Notes under the pieces: model-generated | The model's database searches: none | Seen by the model: the letters and a program-made list of their open reading frames with translations, nothing else | What the model was told of the DNA's origin: nothing | Assembly (NCBI GenBank): GCA_964034945.1 | Contig: OZ035960.1 | Location: 111,545,324 to 111,609,323 of the forward strand | Source of the DNA: Chrysopilus asiliformis | Lineage: Eukaryota > Arthropoda > Insecta > Diptera > Rhagionidae | DNA length: 64,000 nt | Direction: 5' to 3' | In this document: piece by piece, positions 24,401 to 33,850 of the stretch | Layout: the number at the start of each line of letters is the position of its first letter | Position numbering within the stretch: position 1 is the first letter of the stretch | Position numbers and translations under genes: made by a program

Positions 24401-25673
24401 TGTTGGCCTAAGACCAATATTTCTTAAATTGTTTATTAAACAGGAGTTCGAAGCCGAAAGTTATCCAAAGTTTTGATATAATATCTAGATTTCTTTACTT
24501 TTACCAATTTTTGTACAACGCCTGAAGTGGAAAGCTTCTTTTCTTTTATGTATCGCCACCATAAACATTTTTGCCGAATTTTTCTAACAGTACAGGAGCA
24601 ATCTGTGAGTTAATCTCATACTACTTTGATAGTAGGAACATATCTAGTTTTATAGTATCGATAGAATAGCCCTATACAATTTTAGTGCAGCTTCCCTTAA
24701 CCAATTTATCCGTTCAAGTGGAGTTGGGGTCGAAACGAAACAACAAAAATCAAGCAAAAAAAAAAAAAAGATTGGAAAAAACCCCGAAATCGCATTATAC
24801 ACGTCCATACTATAAAACCAGGAAGAGGTTAAATAAAGGAACGACAGCAAAGCAAGACGGAAAAATCCTGGACAGCATACCCAGTCTTATATGAAAAGAA
24901 ACTACTCCATGCCGTCACTTCGAGGATGAGGAGATCAAGTGGTTGTTGTGAATATAAAATAAAAATAACTAAAGTTGGGTGGAAATCTTACCCGACAACA
25001 ATATGTGATCCAGTGACAAGTTCACAAGATTCTTTGACATTCGCCATCCATCTAGTGAGAAATCGCCCAGGACTATGGCCGCCTCGCAGGCTTTACGATA
25101 CGAATAATAGTATTTGGGATATCTGTTCGATTTACTACTAGTGTCGTCATCAGGACTGCTCTCGTCGTTGTTCTCAAGGATCGGTATAAGCTCCATATAG
25201 GCTGTAATTTCATTATGAAAGAGGGAATCGAAATCAGCAGATTTGTAGACCTCTTCCGTTACATCAGGTGTTCTCTGCGAATGGAAACAACAAAAATAGG
25301 AAAAATGAGAAAATCGGAAAAAAAGTAAACTAGGAAAATTCGTTGCATAGTACGGATAGATGGAAAGGTGGATTTACGTTTTATTACGTGTCGTGATGAT
25401 CCAATATGGATAGTACACAACGATATATGGTAGACATTTTTTTTTTACTAGACTTACTTTTACAACGAAATGTTTTTGGATGATTTCTCCACGTGACTGG
25501 TAGGTGAGTTTAACTTTATAGCACATCGTCAGCATAAATGCCTCCTTTGATGTTAAGTGGGTTATGGTTACATCCTTGATGTCATAATCGACATTTTCTT
25601 TAACTAGTTTACCACTTTTAAACAAGTGCGGCACTACAAACTCTTTAATCCACTTGATATCCCTTTCCGCCAT
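15464..25673 (-). CDS. EcKinase / CHK-kinase-like protein
   Basis: Six coding exons on the minus strand: 25673-25458, 25274-24992, 18323-18146, 16451-16289, 16077-15860 and 15716-15464. Phases agree at every junction and give 436 residues, a usual length for the family. Diagnostic features are RYPKYYYS (exon 2), LGRFHGRFYALK (exon 3), the Brenner-type loop ICHGDYLRNNLAFKY (about 265-272) and the metal-binding FDFQTLRYASP (DFQ about 292-294). The family (Pfam EcKinase/DUF1679, aminoglycoside-phosphotransferase fold) contains ecdysteroid 22-kinase and detoxification-linked kinases. The substrate cannot be told from sequence. Exon 5 uses a weak acceptor (AATGAAG without a pyrimidine tract). The ATG at 25,673 is supported by MAERDIKWIKEFVVP at the family N-terminus, but an upstream exon is likely. 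Confidence 0.92.
15717..15859 (-). other. intron 5 of the EcKinase-like gene
   Basis: Donor AAG|GTGATT at 15,859 and acceptor CAATGCAG|C ending at 15,717. A branch-point-like ACTAAT lies upstream of the acceptor. Confidence 0.75.
16745..17129. mobile_element. TIR MITE, copy 1 (intronic)
   Basis: Ends AGGTTCCGCTCCACATGAGA and TCTCATGTGGAGCGGCACCT form long inverted repeats of about 27 bases. It sits in intron 3 of the kinase gene. The interior is dense in CTCGCGAG-like short palindromes. A second copy in the same orientation lies at 21,570-21,904. The target duplication is not clear (flanks TTA and TTG), so the superfamily is open. Confidence 0.75.
17130..18145. other. remainder of intron 3, EcKinase-like gene
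   Basis: AT-rich, with several poly(A)/poly(T) runs near 18,000-18,130. No coding exon is visible in it. Confidence 0.5.
18324..20786. other. left part of intron 2, EcKinase-like gene
   Basis: Intron sequence with frames up to about 120 codons but no recognisable protein. A diverged direct duplication around GTGATACAA and GAGTATGATGACA is at about 20,530-20,592. Confidence 0.5.
20790..20956. mobile_element. PIF/Harbinger-type foldback MITE (intronic)
   Basis: An almost perfect inverted repeat starts GAGGCTGTTTAGATTAGCCG and ends with its complement. It is flanked by TAA at 20,787-20,789 and 20,957-20,959. Arms span about 75 bases each, so the 167-bp element can fold into one hairpin. It lies in intron 2 of the kinase gene. 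Confidence 0.8.
21570..21904. mobile_element. TIR MITE, copy 2 (intronic)
   Basis: Starts AGGTGCCGGTCCACATGAGA and ends TCTCATGTGGAGCGGCACCT. It is the same family as 16,745-17,129 and in the same orientation, but diverged inside. It lies in intron 2 of the kinase gene. Confidence 0.75.
21910..23560. other. middle of intron 2, EcKinase-like gene
   Basis: Plus-strand frames at 22,425-22,658 (hydrophobic N-terminus) and 22,782-23,192 match nothing known and lack a gene context. A (GT)n run is at about 22,835-22,860. Confidence 0.4.
23569..23685. repeat. 18-bp minisatellite, six full copies plus a partial
   Basis: The unit AACTTTTGCCTCAGTGAG is repeated six times without change, then breaks into AACTTTTGCTTCGC. 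The unit length is a multiple of three and no frame has a stop, so frames read NFCLSE or ASVRT repeats. These are by-products. It lies in intron 2 of the kinase gene. Confidence 0.9.
23690..24991. other. right part of intron 2, EcKinase-like gene
   Basis: AT-rich. CCGCGGCGCATTTTT at about 23,821 matches the motif shared with hAT-like remnants. A direct duplication of about 36 bases, including GAAATTGAATGCATAAAATT, lies at 24,273-24,332. Confidence 0.5.
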
Positions 25674-25697
25674 TTCTAGCACGCTACGATGAGGTCT
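25674..25697 (-). other. acceptor site upstream of the kinase start codon
   Basis: On the minus strand TTTTCTCCCCCATCAG|ACC is a strong acceptor with a pyrimidine tract, with the exon beginning at 25,695. The frame stays open from there to the ATG at 25,673. A 5' exon, untranslated or coding a few residues, is therefore likely further right but was not found. Confidence 0.55.
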
Positions 25698-26046
25698 GAT
25701 GGGGGAGAAAACAGTTTTTTGAAAGTGAGTTAAAATTTCTAGAAATTATCTTTAAATAAATGAAAGGGTAATTCATTGGAAAAAGGATTTTTTTGGTAAG
25801 TTACACGATTTTAATTACGCGGATTAACAAAGTACAAAAACCGAACAGTGACTTGGGCTAGGTATGTTTCCAATCTTCTAGTCTTATTTTGGCCCAGTTG
25901 ATCGATGCATTTTTATTGATGTCAAATGAGAACGCATTAAAATTTAAAAATATGTATTGTATATGTATATAAACTCCACTCAATAACTTTAAATCACTAA
26001 ACAAAACACATTGTTCGAAATTACCGACATTTGCTATATTAAAATA

Positions 26047-26170
26047 CCTATCGCCGAATACGATACGAGTGGTTCGAATGGTAAATTTAATGTTGTTATT
26101 AGTGTTTTATACCAACAACAACAACAACAAATTATAAATACGAACAATTCGTATCGTATTCGGTGATAGG
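26047..26170. mobile_element. short inverted-repeat element, unclassified
   Basis: CCTATCGCCGAATACGATAC at the left is mirrored by GTATCGTATTCGGTGATAGG at the right, with one mismatch. A (CAA)n run lies between. No target duplication was found. Confidence 0.6.
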
Positions 26171-26955
26171 GCCCCAGCACTCTAACGATCGAGTCAACAG
26201 TGCTGCAAAACATGCACTCGATCTATTGGAAAATTGCCGAATGCTGTGAGTTGGATCCTTCTTCAAGGATGTTGGCGCATATGTTTTTAGCACACCATGG
26301 TTGGTTGGTTTGATAGGAGGGGGGTTCACCAGGGAACCCCACGCACGCAGGCCTCAAGTTGGGCCCATTGTACACCTCCGATGTCCCTCGCTGGAGCAGA
26401 TTGAGCTCAAGTACGGTTGTTTAGCCATCCCGCCAGTGCTATATATTTTCGAATCGGCTCCCAGCCCTGAGTTCCTGCCTCATGGAGTTCCTCTAGAAAG
26501 GGATAGCCGAAGCATTTGACGCGAGTACGGGTTAAGGCTGGACAGTGACACAAAAAGTGCTCCACCGTTTCCCGCTCTTCTCCGCAGCCCCTGCATTGTG
26601 GATTATCCACCAGCCTCATCTTGAAAGCGTGATCCTTCAAGAGGGAGTGCCCAGTTAGAATCCAAGTCGTTAGACGAAGGGGATTCCGTTCCAGATTTAA
26701 GAGGCTCTTAGTAAGGTTTGCATTTAAGCCACCTCATAATTCCTTTGTTGTAGTGCCGATCTGACACATGGACCAAAGTTGTTGGTTCTCCTGATCCGCC
26801 CACTGCTGAAATACACCATACTCTTTGCAACATATCAGAGTTTGTAGTCCAACGAGTTATATTATGGATTTCCCGAAGGCGACTCTTCACTTTGAAGTCA
26901 TGAATTTTATTTTCAAGCCATTTTTTGTCTTGGCACAAAACATAGATTGTTTTAA
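26171..26955 (-). pseudogene. unidentified coding remnant interrupted by a LINE
   Basis: On the minus strand, 26,945-26,808 reads KWLENKIHDFKVKSRLREI and on through NITRWTTNSDMLQRVWC, where the LINE copy begins. Past the LINE the frame continues AKNICANILEEGSNSQHSAI to a stop near 26,233. An upstream stretch (LMPNENPLKFF) lies in another frame. I do not recognise the protein. It may be an old transposon frame or a host gene remnant. Confidence 0.35.
26299..26807 (-). mobile_element. second 5'-truncated copy of the RNase H LINE
   Basis: Minus-strand copy of the LINE at 10,257-11,483, covering only its last part (from AGCAGTGGGCGGATC to the CCAACC tail). The last 77 residues, including CRGCGEERETVEHFLCHC, are identical to the first copy. 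The flanks share ATGGTGT as a short target duplication (26,292-26,298 and just right of 26,807). The base missing from the first copy is present here, but a TGG codon has become TGA at 26,736-26,734. Confidence 0.88.
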
Positions 26956-27812
26956 AAAAAATTTCAATGGGTTCTCATTTGGCATCAATTTTCCCTTGTA
27001 TAGGTATTATGAAAAACAAATATAGCCGGTGACTGGAACAGAAAAGAAGAAAAAACAAGCACTCGTAATATCTTCAATTATTTATGGTAGTAATCAAACT
27101 TAAAAACCTTCGAAATATTTAAATATATAAAAACAACGCTCAAAAAAAAAATTATCAAATGTAATAGGTTGAAACACATTTCATTATTTAAAAAAAATTT
27201 AAAAAAAAAACGATAAAAAAGTTTAAAAACTCACGATTCAAATATTAATTTTTAATTGATATTTAATGTTTCAAACAATAAATTTATAATAATGTTTTTA
27301 GACTTCACGAAACGCGTCAGATCACTTCATTCAGAACACGAGAACTGAAATGAATTAAGAAACACTTTACAATGAAAATTTTGTTTGACCAAAAATCTAC
27401 GAGCTAGTATTGAAGACTCAACTTATCATTCAGATAACAATTTTAATTCAAGTTTGTATAGCGATGTGTGCTGTGCATCATTGAAATTCAAGGTTGCCGG
27501 CTGTTTAAATTCAGAATTAAAAGAGAATTTCATAAAAAAAAATGACTCGGCTCTCTTCTGTAAATTTTCATGAAATGATATTTTATGAAGATTAAAGTTT
27601 ACTTTATAAAAGGAAAATAAAAGTCTTTTGAAATTCAATATATATTATATGACAATATAAAAGTATTATTATTTCCACAATTTCGGACAAAGTAATAATT
27701 CTCAAGTTGTTCGACATTTTTTTTTGTATAAATTTTCGGCCAGAATAGGCCCCATTATATAATTTTGTTCTCTTTATCTACTGTAGCGTGTTCCCAATTT
27801 TATAATAGACTC
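26956..27812. other. intergenic stretch without an identified gene
   Basis: AT-rich sequence with A-runs. No exon or repeat end was recognised. Confidence 0.5.
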
Positions 27813-27816
27813 TTTA

Positions 27817-27959
27817 GGCCCTATTTAAACTATCAAGGTTATTTGTCAAATTTACTTCATGTTAAATAAAATGGGCCATCTAAATGCTTCGCCGATGTGT
27901 TTTAAAGGTTTTTTTTATTTGTTAATTTGACAAATAACTTTGACCATCTAAACGCCGCC
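27817..27959. mobile_element. PIF/Harbinger-type MITE
   Basis: Ends GGCCCTATTTAAACTATCAA and TTTGACCATCTAAACGCCGCC are diverged inverted repeats. They become near-perfect further in at GTTATTTGTCAAATT. It is flanked by TTA at 27,814-27,816 and 27,960-27,962. Confidence 0.75.
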
Positions 27960-27986
27960 TTAAGACGGTGATTCGCATGACATTAA

Positions 27987-28231
27987 CACGTTGGCTACCA
28001 GCCAAAAAAATACTCCGCTAGTATACACTGGGAAAAAACGCAAAAATCATTTCTGTACTTTGTGAGTCACTAGTGAACACAAGATCAATACAGACAAAAA
28101 CGAACTCCATGCTCCACAAAAAAAAATCCCTTTGTACCGCACGAGCGACTGCACTCAACCATGGAACTTGAGAAACTGACGGTAATGACAATAGTGTGTG
28201 TACACCGGTGACTCACATGGTAGCCAACGTG
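27987..28231. mobile_element. piggyBac-like MITE, copy 1
   Basis: Flanked by TTAA on both sides (27,983-27,986 and 28,232-28,235). The ends are CACGTTGGCTACCA and its complement TGGTAGCCAACGTG. The TTAA target is diagnostic for piggyBac relatives. Two more copies lie at 42,177 and 54,098. No transposase is encoded. Confidence 0.88.
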
Positions 28232-28414
28232 TTAAACAATGACAATTTTATTTTTTTGAGAGGTCTTATCGTAGAAATGAAGTGGCGTTGGCTTCTTTGA
28301 TAAGTGGCCATTGACCAGTTTTATATACACTTTGAATGCTATGGGCGTATAAATAATCTCCGGCGTTATCGCCATATTTATACTCTATGTGAGGTATCAT
28401 ATTGGAATGTATTA

Positions 28415-28599
28415 GATTTAGTATAACATTTGTAAAACATCGAACCTATCGTCGGACACAAAAATGTACCAGGGTCGGACACAAAATGTACTACACCAGG
28501 GTGTTCAGTATCACAAAAAAATTTTGATTTCCGAATGTTTGTCTGTCCGTTTTTCTGTAAGTCTGTCTGTCCGTATATCCGTATGTCCGTCTGTCCGTA

Positions 28600-28630
<31 letters not shown>

Positions 28631-29110
28631 CTGTAAGTCTGTCTGTCCGTCTGTCCGTCCCTACGTCCATCTTTCTGTGTTCTTATATAACATTACTTTC
28701 GAAATAACTGATCTAAAGAATTGAAATGTTGTCCCGGGACTAATTCCTTCTTCCCTCCTACATAAAAAACGAAAAAGTTTTTTTGTGATTTTCTCGAAAA
28801 TGGCATGTCGTATTGAAAAATTTATTAAGGTAAAGTATGTTTAGAATAGGATTTTACATAACTCATCCATACATCAAAATCACATCGGACTATTGCTTCC
28901 CCCCTCTTCCCCCCTGTTCCATACAAATGGAATACTTTTTCCCTGTTTTCTCGAAAACTATGCATCGTGTGGAAAAATTTATAGAGATAAGATGTGCTTA
29001 GAATATGATTTTACATAACCGTTCCATACATCAAAATCCAATTGGACCACTCCTTTTCCCCTCTCCTATACAAATGGTTTTTTCACAAATAAAAATTTTG
29101 ACTGTCATCA
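28415..29110 (+). repeat. mini-me-like (GTCY)n repeat, family B
   Basis: Leader ACATTTGTAAAACATCG, then CTACACCAGGGTGTTCAGTA, then a GTCY array (28,541-28,675). A block of about 130 bases follows in tandem (TTAGAATAGGATTTTACATA, CCATACATCAAAATC, then pyrimidine-rich text). GGACACAAAAATGTACCAGG is duplicated just before the array. Same family as 8,205 and 58,298. Confidence 0.7.
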
Positions 29111-29990
29111 TATAGAGTATTGGACGATTGACCCCTGCCAATTGTAGCTTTTCTTATCTTTTAAATAAACACTTTATCGGCCCTCATATGGAGTATTTGA
29201 CGATTGGCAATTTTGGCTTGTTTTATGTTTTTTTTTTTAAATTGAGCACAATTTTGTATTTTGATAGTACAGTTTTTGTCGCAAAAAAATCTTGAAAACC
29301 AAATAACAATATTATTTGATCTTAAAAATTATTATTTAAATTCTATAGGAATTTGTTAGTGCATACGCAGCTTTAAAGATCAACAAAACTTTTTAAAAGT
29401 AATTTGCCGACATGATCAACAAAACATGAATTACGTAACATAAAGCTCGCATGCTGCTAGAACTTTTTTTTATCGAAAGTCATGCTCAGTCTGGCTAGAT
29501 TATAACTAGTGAAGAGATCACTTCGCCACACAGAAACCCGTTTTAAAGCATTTATGTCGAATAACAAAAAAAGATAATTGAGACCAATGCTAGAAATACG
29601 TCTTAGATATGGGTCAATTTCAATTTCTCGCAGCTTGGCATTTAATTAGATATAATTTTATCTTATGGTGGGTCAATTTCTCACAGCTTGGCATTTAATT
29701 AGATGCCATTTTATCTAATAACCATAAAGACTTTTATTTTATTCAATATTTAAGTGTTTAGTTTGATTTGTTTATATTTGTTAAATTTCAGTTTCTTTTG
29801 GTAATCTTGGATGTTTGCCAGAATGTAGAGATGTAAACAAATGCGTATTTCTCAGGTACGAGTGGTAATAATAGAAAGAGTTGGAAGATTCGATTGCTAA
29901 TTTTTTCAATATTGTTCACTTGCTTGTATACTCGTCATTTCCGGGTTAAAGTTTCTATGTATAAGTTTTTCGTATCAAAAAACGTTTACT
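29111..29990. other. intergenic stretch with a local tandem duplication
   Basis: A unit of about 50 bases with GCAGCTTGGCATTTAATTAG, or CACAGCTTGGCATTTAATTA in the second copy, occurs twice in tandem at about 29,608-29,720. No gene was found. Confidence 0.55.
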
Positions 29991-29991
29991 T

Positions 29992-30290
29992 CTTAACGTT
30001 AGAACCGGAATCAGCGACCCCAAAAATCCCCAGATAATTTTTTTTTACCCGGAAAATTGGAGAAAAAAGATAATCGCGTTATACTTACAGAAATCTACGT
30101 TATTCTTACAAGGATGAAGTAGTAATAAAAAAAATTTTGTATTTTTTTCCGAAGTTACGTATGTGTACAAAATTTCGAGTCAATCGGATGAGTGGATGTG
30201 GGTGAAAACTAGATTGCAAGATCTTACCCTGACAGACAGACAATAAAAGCAAGATAAATAAAAGTTTTTAAAAGTCGCAAAACTATTTTT
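29992..30290 (-). repeat. TTATCCTTACAG-family repeat with GTCY tract
   Basis: Contains AATCAGCGACCCCAAAAATC, diverged CGTTATACTTACAG, TTCGAGTCAATCGGATGAGT, a short CAGACAGACA tract and then AAGATAAATAAAAG. The same order occurs at 36,185-36,765 and 39,200-39,735, and inverted at 33,240-33,850. Confidence 0.65.
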
Positions 30291-32264
30291 TTTATTTCTC
30301 AAAGAATATTATTACGTTTTTTTCGTAAGCTGCGAAAACTTTTTTTTTTGACCTTTGAATCTATAAATTTCTTCTACAAGAAATTAATCCTTTTTTGCAC
30401 CACATATCAATTAAGTTAATTAAACGTTGGAAAAACTGACGGAATGTTACTGACTCGTGGTAAAAAGATCCTGTAAAATTTGATTAATTTTTAAACATTA
30501 AATGCATCGAAACATTTTTCAAGAGTTTGCTTTGAAAAATCCACTTGAAAAAAGTTCTAATTTAATCCAAAATTTAATAAAGCTTACTGACTTTTAATCA
30601 TGATTAGTTGATAAACTTTAACTTATACACTGTGGGAATTGATAAATTCAAGGGACGTAAGGAGGGCACTATTCACGCTGCAATTTTCACTTTTCCACAT
30701 TTTCCTTTGACGTAATTAAATGGCAAACACACGAGCATGCATGATTCATAAAACTTATTCAAACTATTAGCTGAAAAACTAGTTCTTAAATATTAAATTA
30801 AATTTTAATAAAGTTTAAGACTTTTGTATATGAAGCTCAATAGTTTTTGGTGTGGAATTTAACACCCATTTGAGGTTTTCGTACTTTTCCAAATTGTTCA
30901 CGTATGGGTTATAATTTAAAACTTGTATAAATAGTAAAGAGCAATATGGATAGTAGAAAAATCTGAAAAACTGGTTAGGGGATTGATTAAAATGTTAAAG
31001 TTTTCAGAGTAAAATTGTTTTTCCACATATTTTATGGCAATATCGATAAATCGTTTAGTAAATACAGTCTAAGCCCACTTAGTTCACAATTTGCTACAAC
31101 TGAGAAAAATATGGCAGTTATGGGTATACATGAAAATCCCCTAAAAGGCACTACGGTCCATTAGGATTTACTGATGATGGTCGTTGCCTAATATCCGTGA
31201 TTCTAGCATAAGCACATTAGTTGAGAGGAGCGTAGAACCACACGTGAATCTCAAGCTCAGCACTAACCAAAAACGCAATAGACCAAGTGCCATCATATAT
31301 ATTTATGATCTGGAGCACGTACTCGCGTACCATGTACCTGTCATATTGATTACATCTTGAAATATTCTCTGCCGACGATGACGCCCACAAATAGGCATCA
31401 TCCAGGACACATGCTTCTTATACATGAAACACCAGCCAGACATTATGCTATGCTCCTTCAATACAATCCCTCAACCATTTATATATACATGGTGTTTTCA
31501 TAAATATCTGTCTATCTATACATTGTAATATATTTTATTTTGTATTTTGAACATTTACGTTTCCACTTGGTGTAAATTATGGGGAAAACTCAACTTAAAG
31601 TGTGTTTATTGGTAACTCCTCGAAATTAAGTCTAAGTTTACAATCCATTAATTTTCTCACTAAATTTTCAACATGCTTTTCTTTGCCATTTAACAATTTT
31701 CCCCAATTTTTCTTTGCTCCCAACATAAAGTACTGATTCCCATCGACAATACTTTGTTTTCGGCGTATTTTTTTTATATATTTATTCCTGAACCTCCTTT
31801 GGGGCTGAGACTTGTGAAAAATATGAAAAGTCACTTTGGATTTTCAATATAATCTACATATGATGGAAGGTAATACTTTAAAATGTTAAAGAATGAAAAA
31901 AAAATGGGAGAAAGGTATGATAGAATAAAACACAATTTGAAATTTACACAAAATAAAATAAACTTGGAGGGAAAGTGACTGGAAAAGTTAGAAAGAAGAA
32001 ACCATTTTTTGGTGAGAATTTATGTTACGAAAAAAAGGTAGAGTCTCAGAAAGGTTTATTTGAAAGGAGACAAACGAAAGTGATTTTTTTTTCTAAAACA
32101 ATAGTAAACGGAAGCTATAGACATAGATTCTTATTACTTTTTTTTGTTTCCTTGGGTTGACTATGAAATGTTGATTTCCGGTAATATTTTCTGTAAGAAA
32201 TTATTCACACAGATTTTTTTTTTTCTGTAGCTATCCAGAACTGCCCCTAATCCAGATTATGTTT
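30291..32264. other. intergenic stretch without an identified gene
   Basis: Sequence near 31,130-31,480 is less AT-rich and more complex than its surroundings, but no exon could be supported in any frame. A run like CAGTCTAAGCCCACTTAG at 31,067 resembles a pogo-type end but has no partner. Confidence 0.4.
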
Positions 32265-32269
32265 CATAG

Positions 32270-32554
32270 ACTGTGTTTACATTGGGATTCACTTTGAGGC
32301 GGCACGTCTTTCGATCCGGACAAGTGAGGGTGAGGGACGCAGTGGGGAGCGAAACCAAAAAGAGCGAACGAAGTTTAGATTCACTTAAAATTATCGGTCG
32401 CAAACCGGTTTTTGAGTCTGGTCGTTGAAACCTGTGTCTTTAGTTTTGTTGATGAAACCGGTTTAGTGAATCCAGATGAAGCGAACCGTGTGCACACGGC
32501 AGAAAAATGACGAGAGACGTGCCGCCTCAAAGTGAATCCCAATGTAAACACAGT
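32270..32554. mobile_element. long-TIR MITE
   Basis: Ends ACTGTGTTTACATTGGGATT and AATCCCAATGTAAACACAGT are perfect inverted repeats, continuing for about 40 bases through a GAGGCGGCACGTCT block. Flanked by CATAG at 32,265-32,269 and 32,555-32,559, a 5-bp duplication. The superfamily is uncertain. Confidence 0.8.
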
Positions 32555-32559
32555 CATAG

Positions 32560-33239
32560 AAACACTTTTGTGTAGGCAATATTTCAACTTTCTTCTCCAA
32601 TACCGAAATCGCGTTGAAAGTTTGCAGAGGTCCCAAAATGGCTAGGATTTGTTTAAAAATCTTTAAAACAGATGAAACTTCGAATAACATGTTTTTTAAA
32701 CCAAAATATTTGTTGCAATTAAAAATAAACATAAAGGAAAGGCCTACTGGTATTTTTTTATAAAAGACATTCGCTGTATTCAGAACAGGATTTTAACATG
32801 TTGAGGCCACAAACATTAAAAAACATGCCCCGCCTCCCACCTGAGAAAACTTAGAATTTTTTAAAAGGTTTTATTGCCTTACCCGGCCTTTACACGCGAC
32901 TATAAAGTCTGTCAGTAGCACAGACTCCAAATGTCAAATTACTGAGAACGAATTAGAAGACATTTAGCGAACTGGTAGTCAGTTCATTTTCAAAATGACT
33001 TCGCTTGCAACACAGTTACAGTCCCTTGTATTCCAGAGGCATGAATTTTGCTCGTATGCTTCATTATTTTAATTATCTCGTTCCTAGTTAGTCTTCTTTC
33101 ACCAGTCTGAGAGTTCTAAAAGTAAAAAATAGAATTAAAAATAGTGAACTCATAATAATTTAATAGATTTACCTCAAATTCGTCATTTTCCGCCATCTTA
33201 GATGTCTGAAATGTCAAATTACATACGAGTGTAAAGGCT
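32560..33239. other. intergenic stretch without an identified gene
   Basis: No coding exon recognised. The block CATTTGGAGTCTGTGCTACT (minus strand, about 32,915-32,936) and AATGTCAAATTAC (about 32,931 and 33,211) suggest a diverged inverted or direct repeat of unknown type. Confidence 0.35.
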
Positions 33240-33850
33240 CTGTTAGTATCTGTTAGTCTGTTTGTCTGTCTGTCTGTCAGGGTCAAATCTTGAAATCTTG
33301 TTTAGACTCATTTCCACTCATCCGATTGACTTGAAATTTTGCACACATACGTAACTCCGATGAGACTACACCCATACCTCGATATACGGCCCCTCGTTTT
33401 ACGGCCTTCGGCTTTTCGAATTGCGTCTCAGTTTTGAAATACGTTGCACATTGATTCGATAAACGGTCAAATATCGGACAATATTACATTGAAATGCACT
33501 GCGATCAATAAATGCAATACTTTCCTAAAATAATGTTCCGGTGTTTCGATATCCGGTCTAAATTTTTGGAACCAATGTCGGTCGTATATCGAGGTATGGG
33601 TGTAAAGTATATTTTTACTACCTCGGACTTGTAAGGGTAAGAAAAGGTCCATAGCTTAAATTTTCCGGAAAAAATTTCATCTGGGGGTTTTTGGGGTCCT
33701 TGAATACGATTCTGATATTAAGAAGTCTGTAAGGATAACGGAAGGTCCTGTTAGGATAATGAAATTATACTTTTCCCTAAATTTTCCGGAAACAAATCTG
33801 ATATGAGGGTTTTTGGGGCATGAAAAACAATATGAATACTTTTGTCGCTT
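33240..33850 (+). repeat. TTATCCTTACAG-family repeat, split by a MITE
   Basis: Starts with a CTGTCTGTCTGTCAG tract, then ATCCGATTGACTTGAAATTT, and then the complement of the CTTACAG/GGGGTTTTTGGGG blocks in reverse order. A TA-flanked element at 33,369-33,602 interrupts it inside the CTCCGATG...TATTTTTACTACCTC text. The repeat is therefore older than that insertion. Confidence 0.7.
33369..33602. mobile_element. pogo/Tc1-like MITE nested in a repeat
   Basis: Ends CACCCATACCTCGATATAC and GTATATCGAGGTATGGGTG are perfect inverted repeats. Flanked by TA at 33,367-33,368 and 33,603-33,604. The interior repeats CGATA-type motifs (ATTCGATAAACGG, TTTCGATATCCGG). No coding capacity. Confidence 0.85.
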
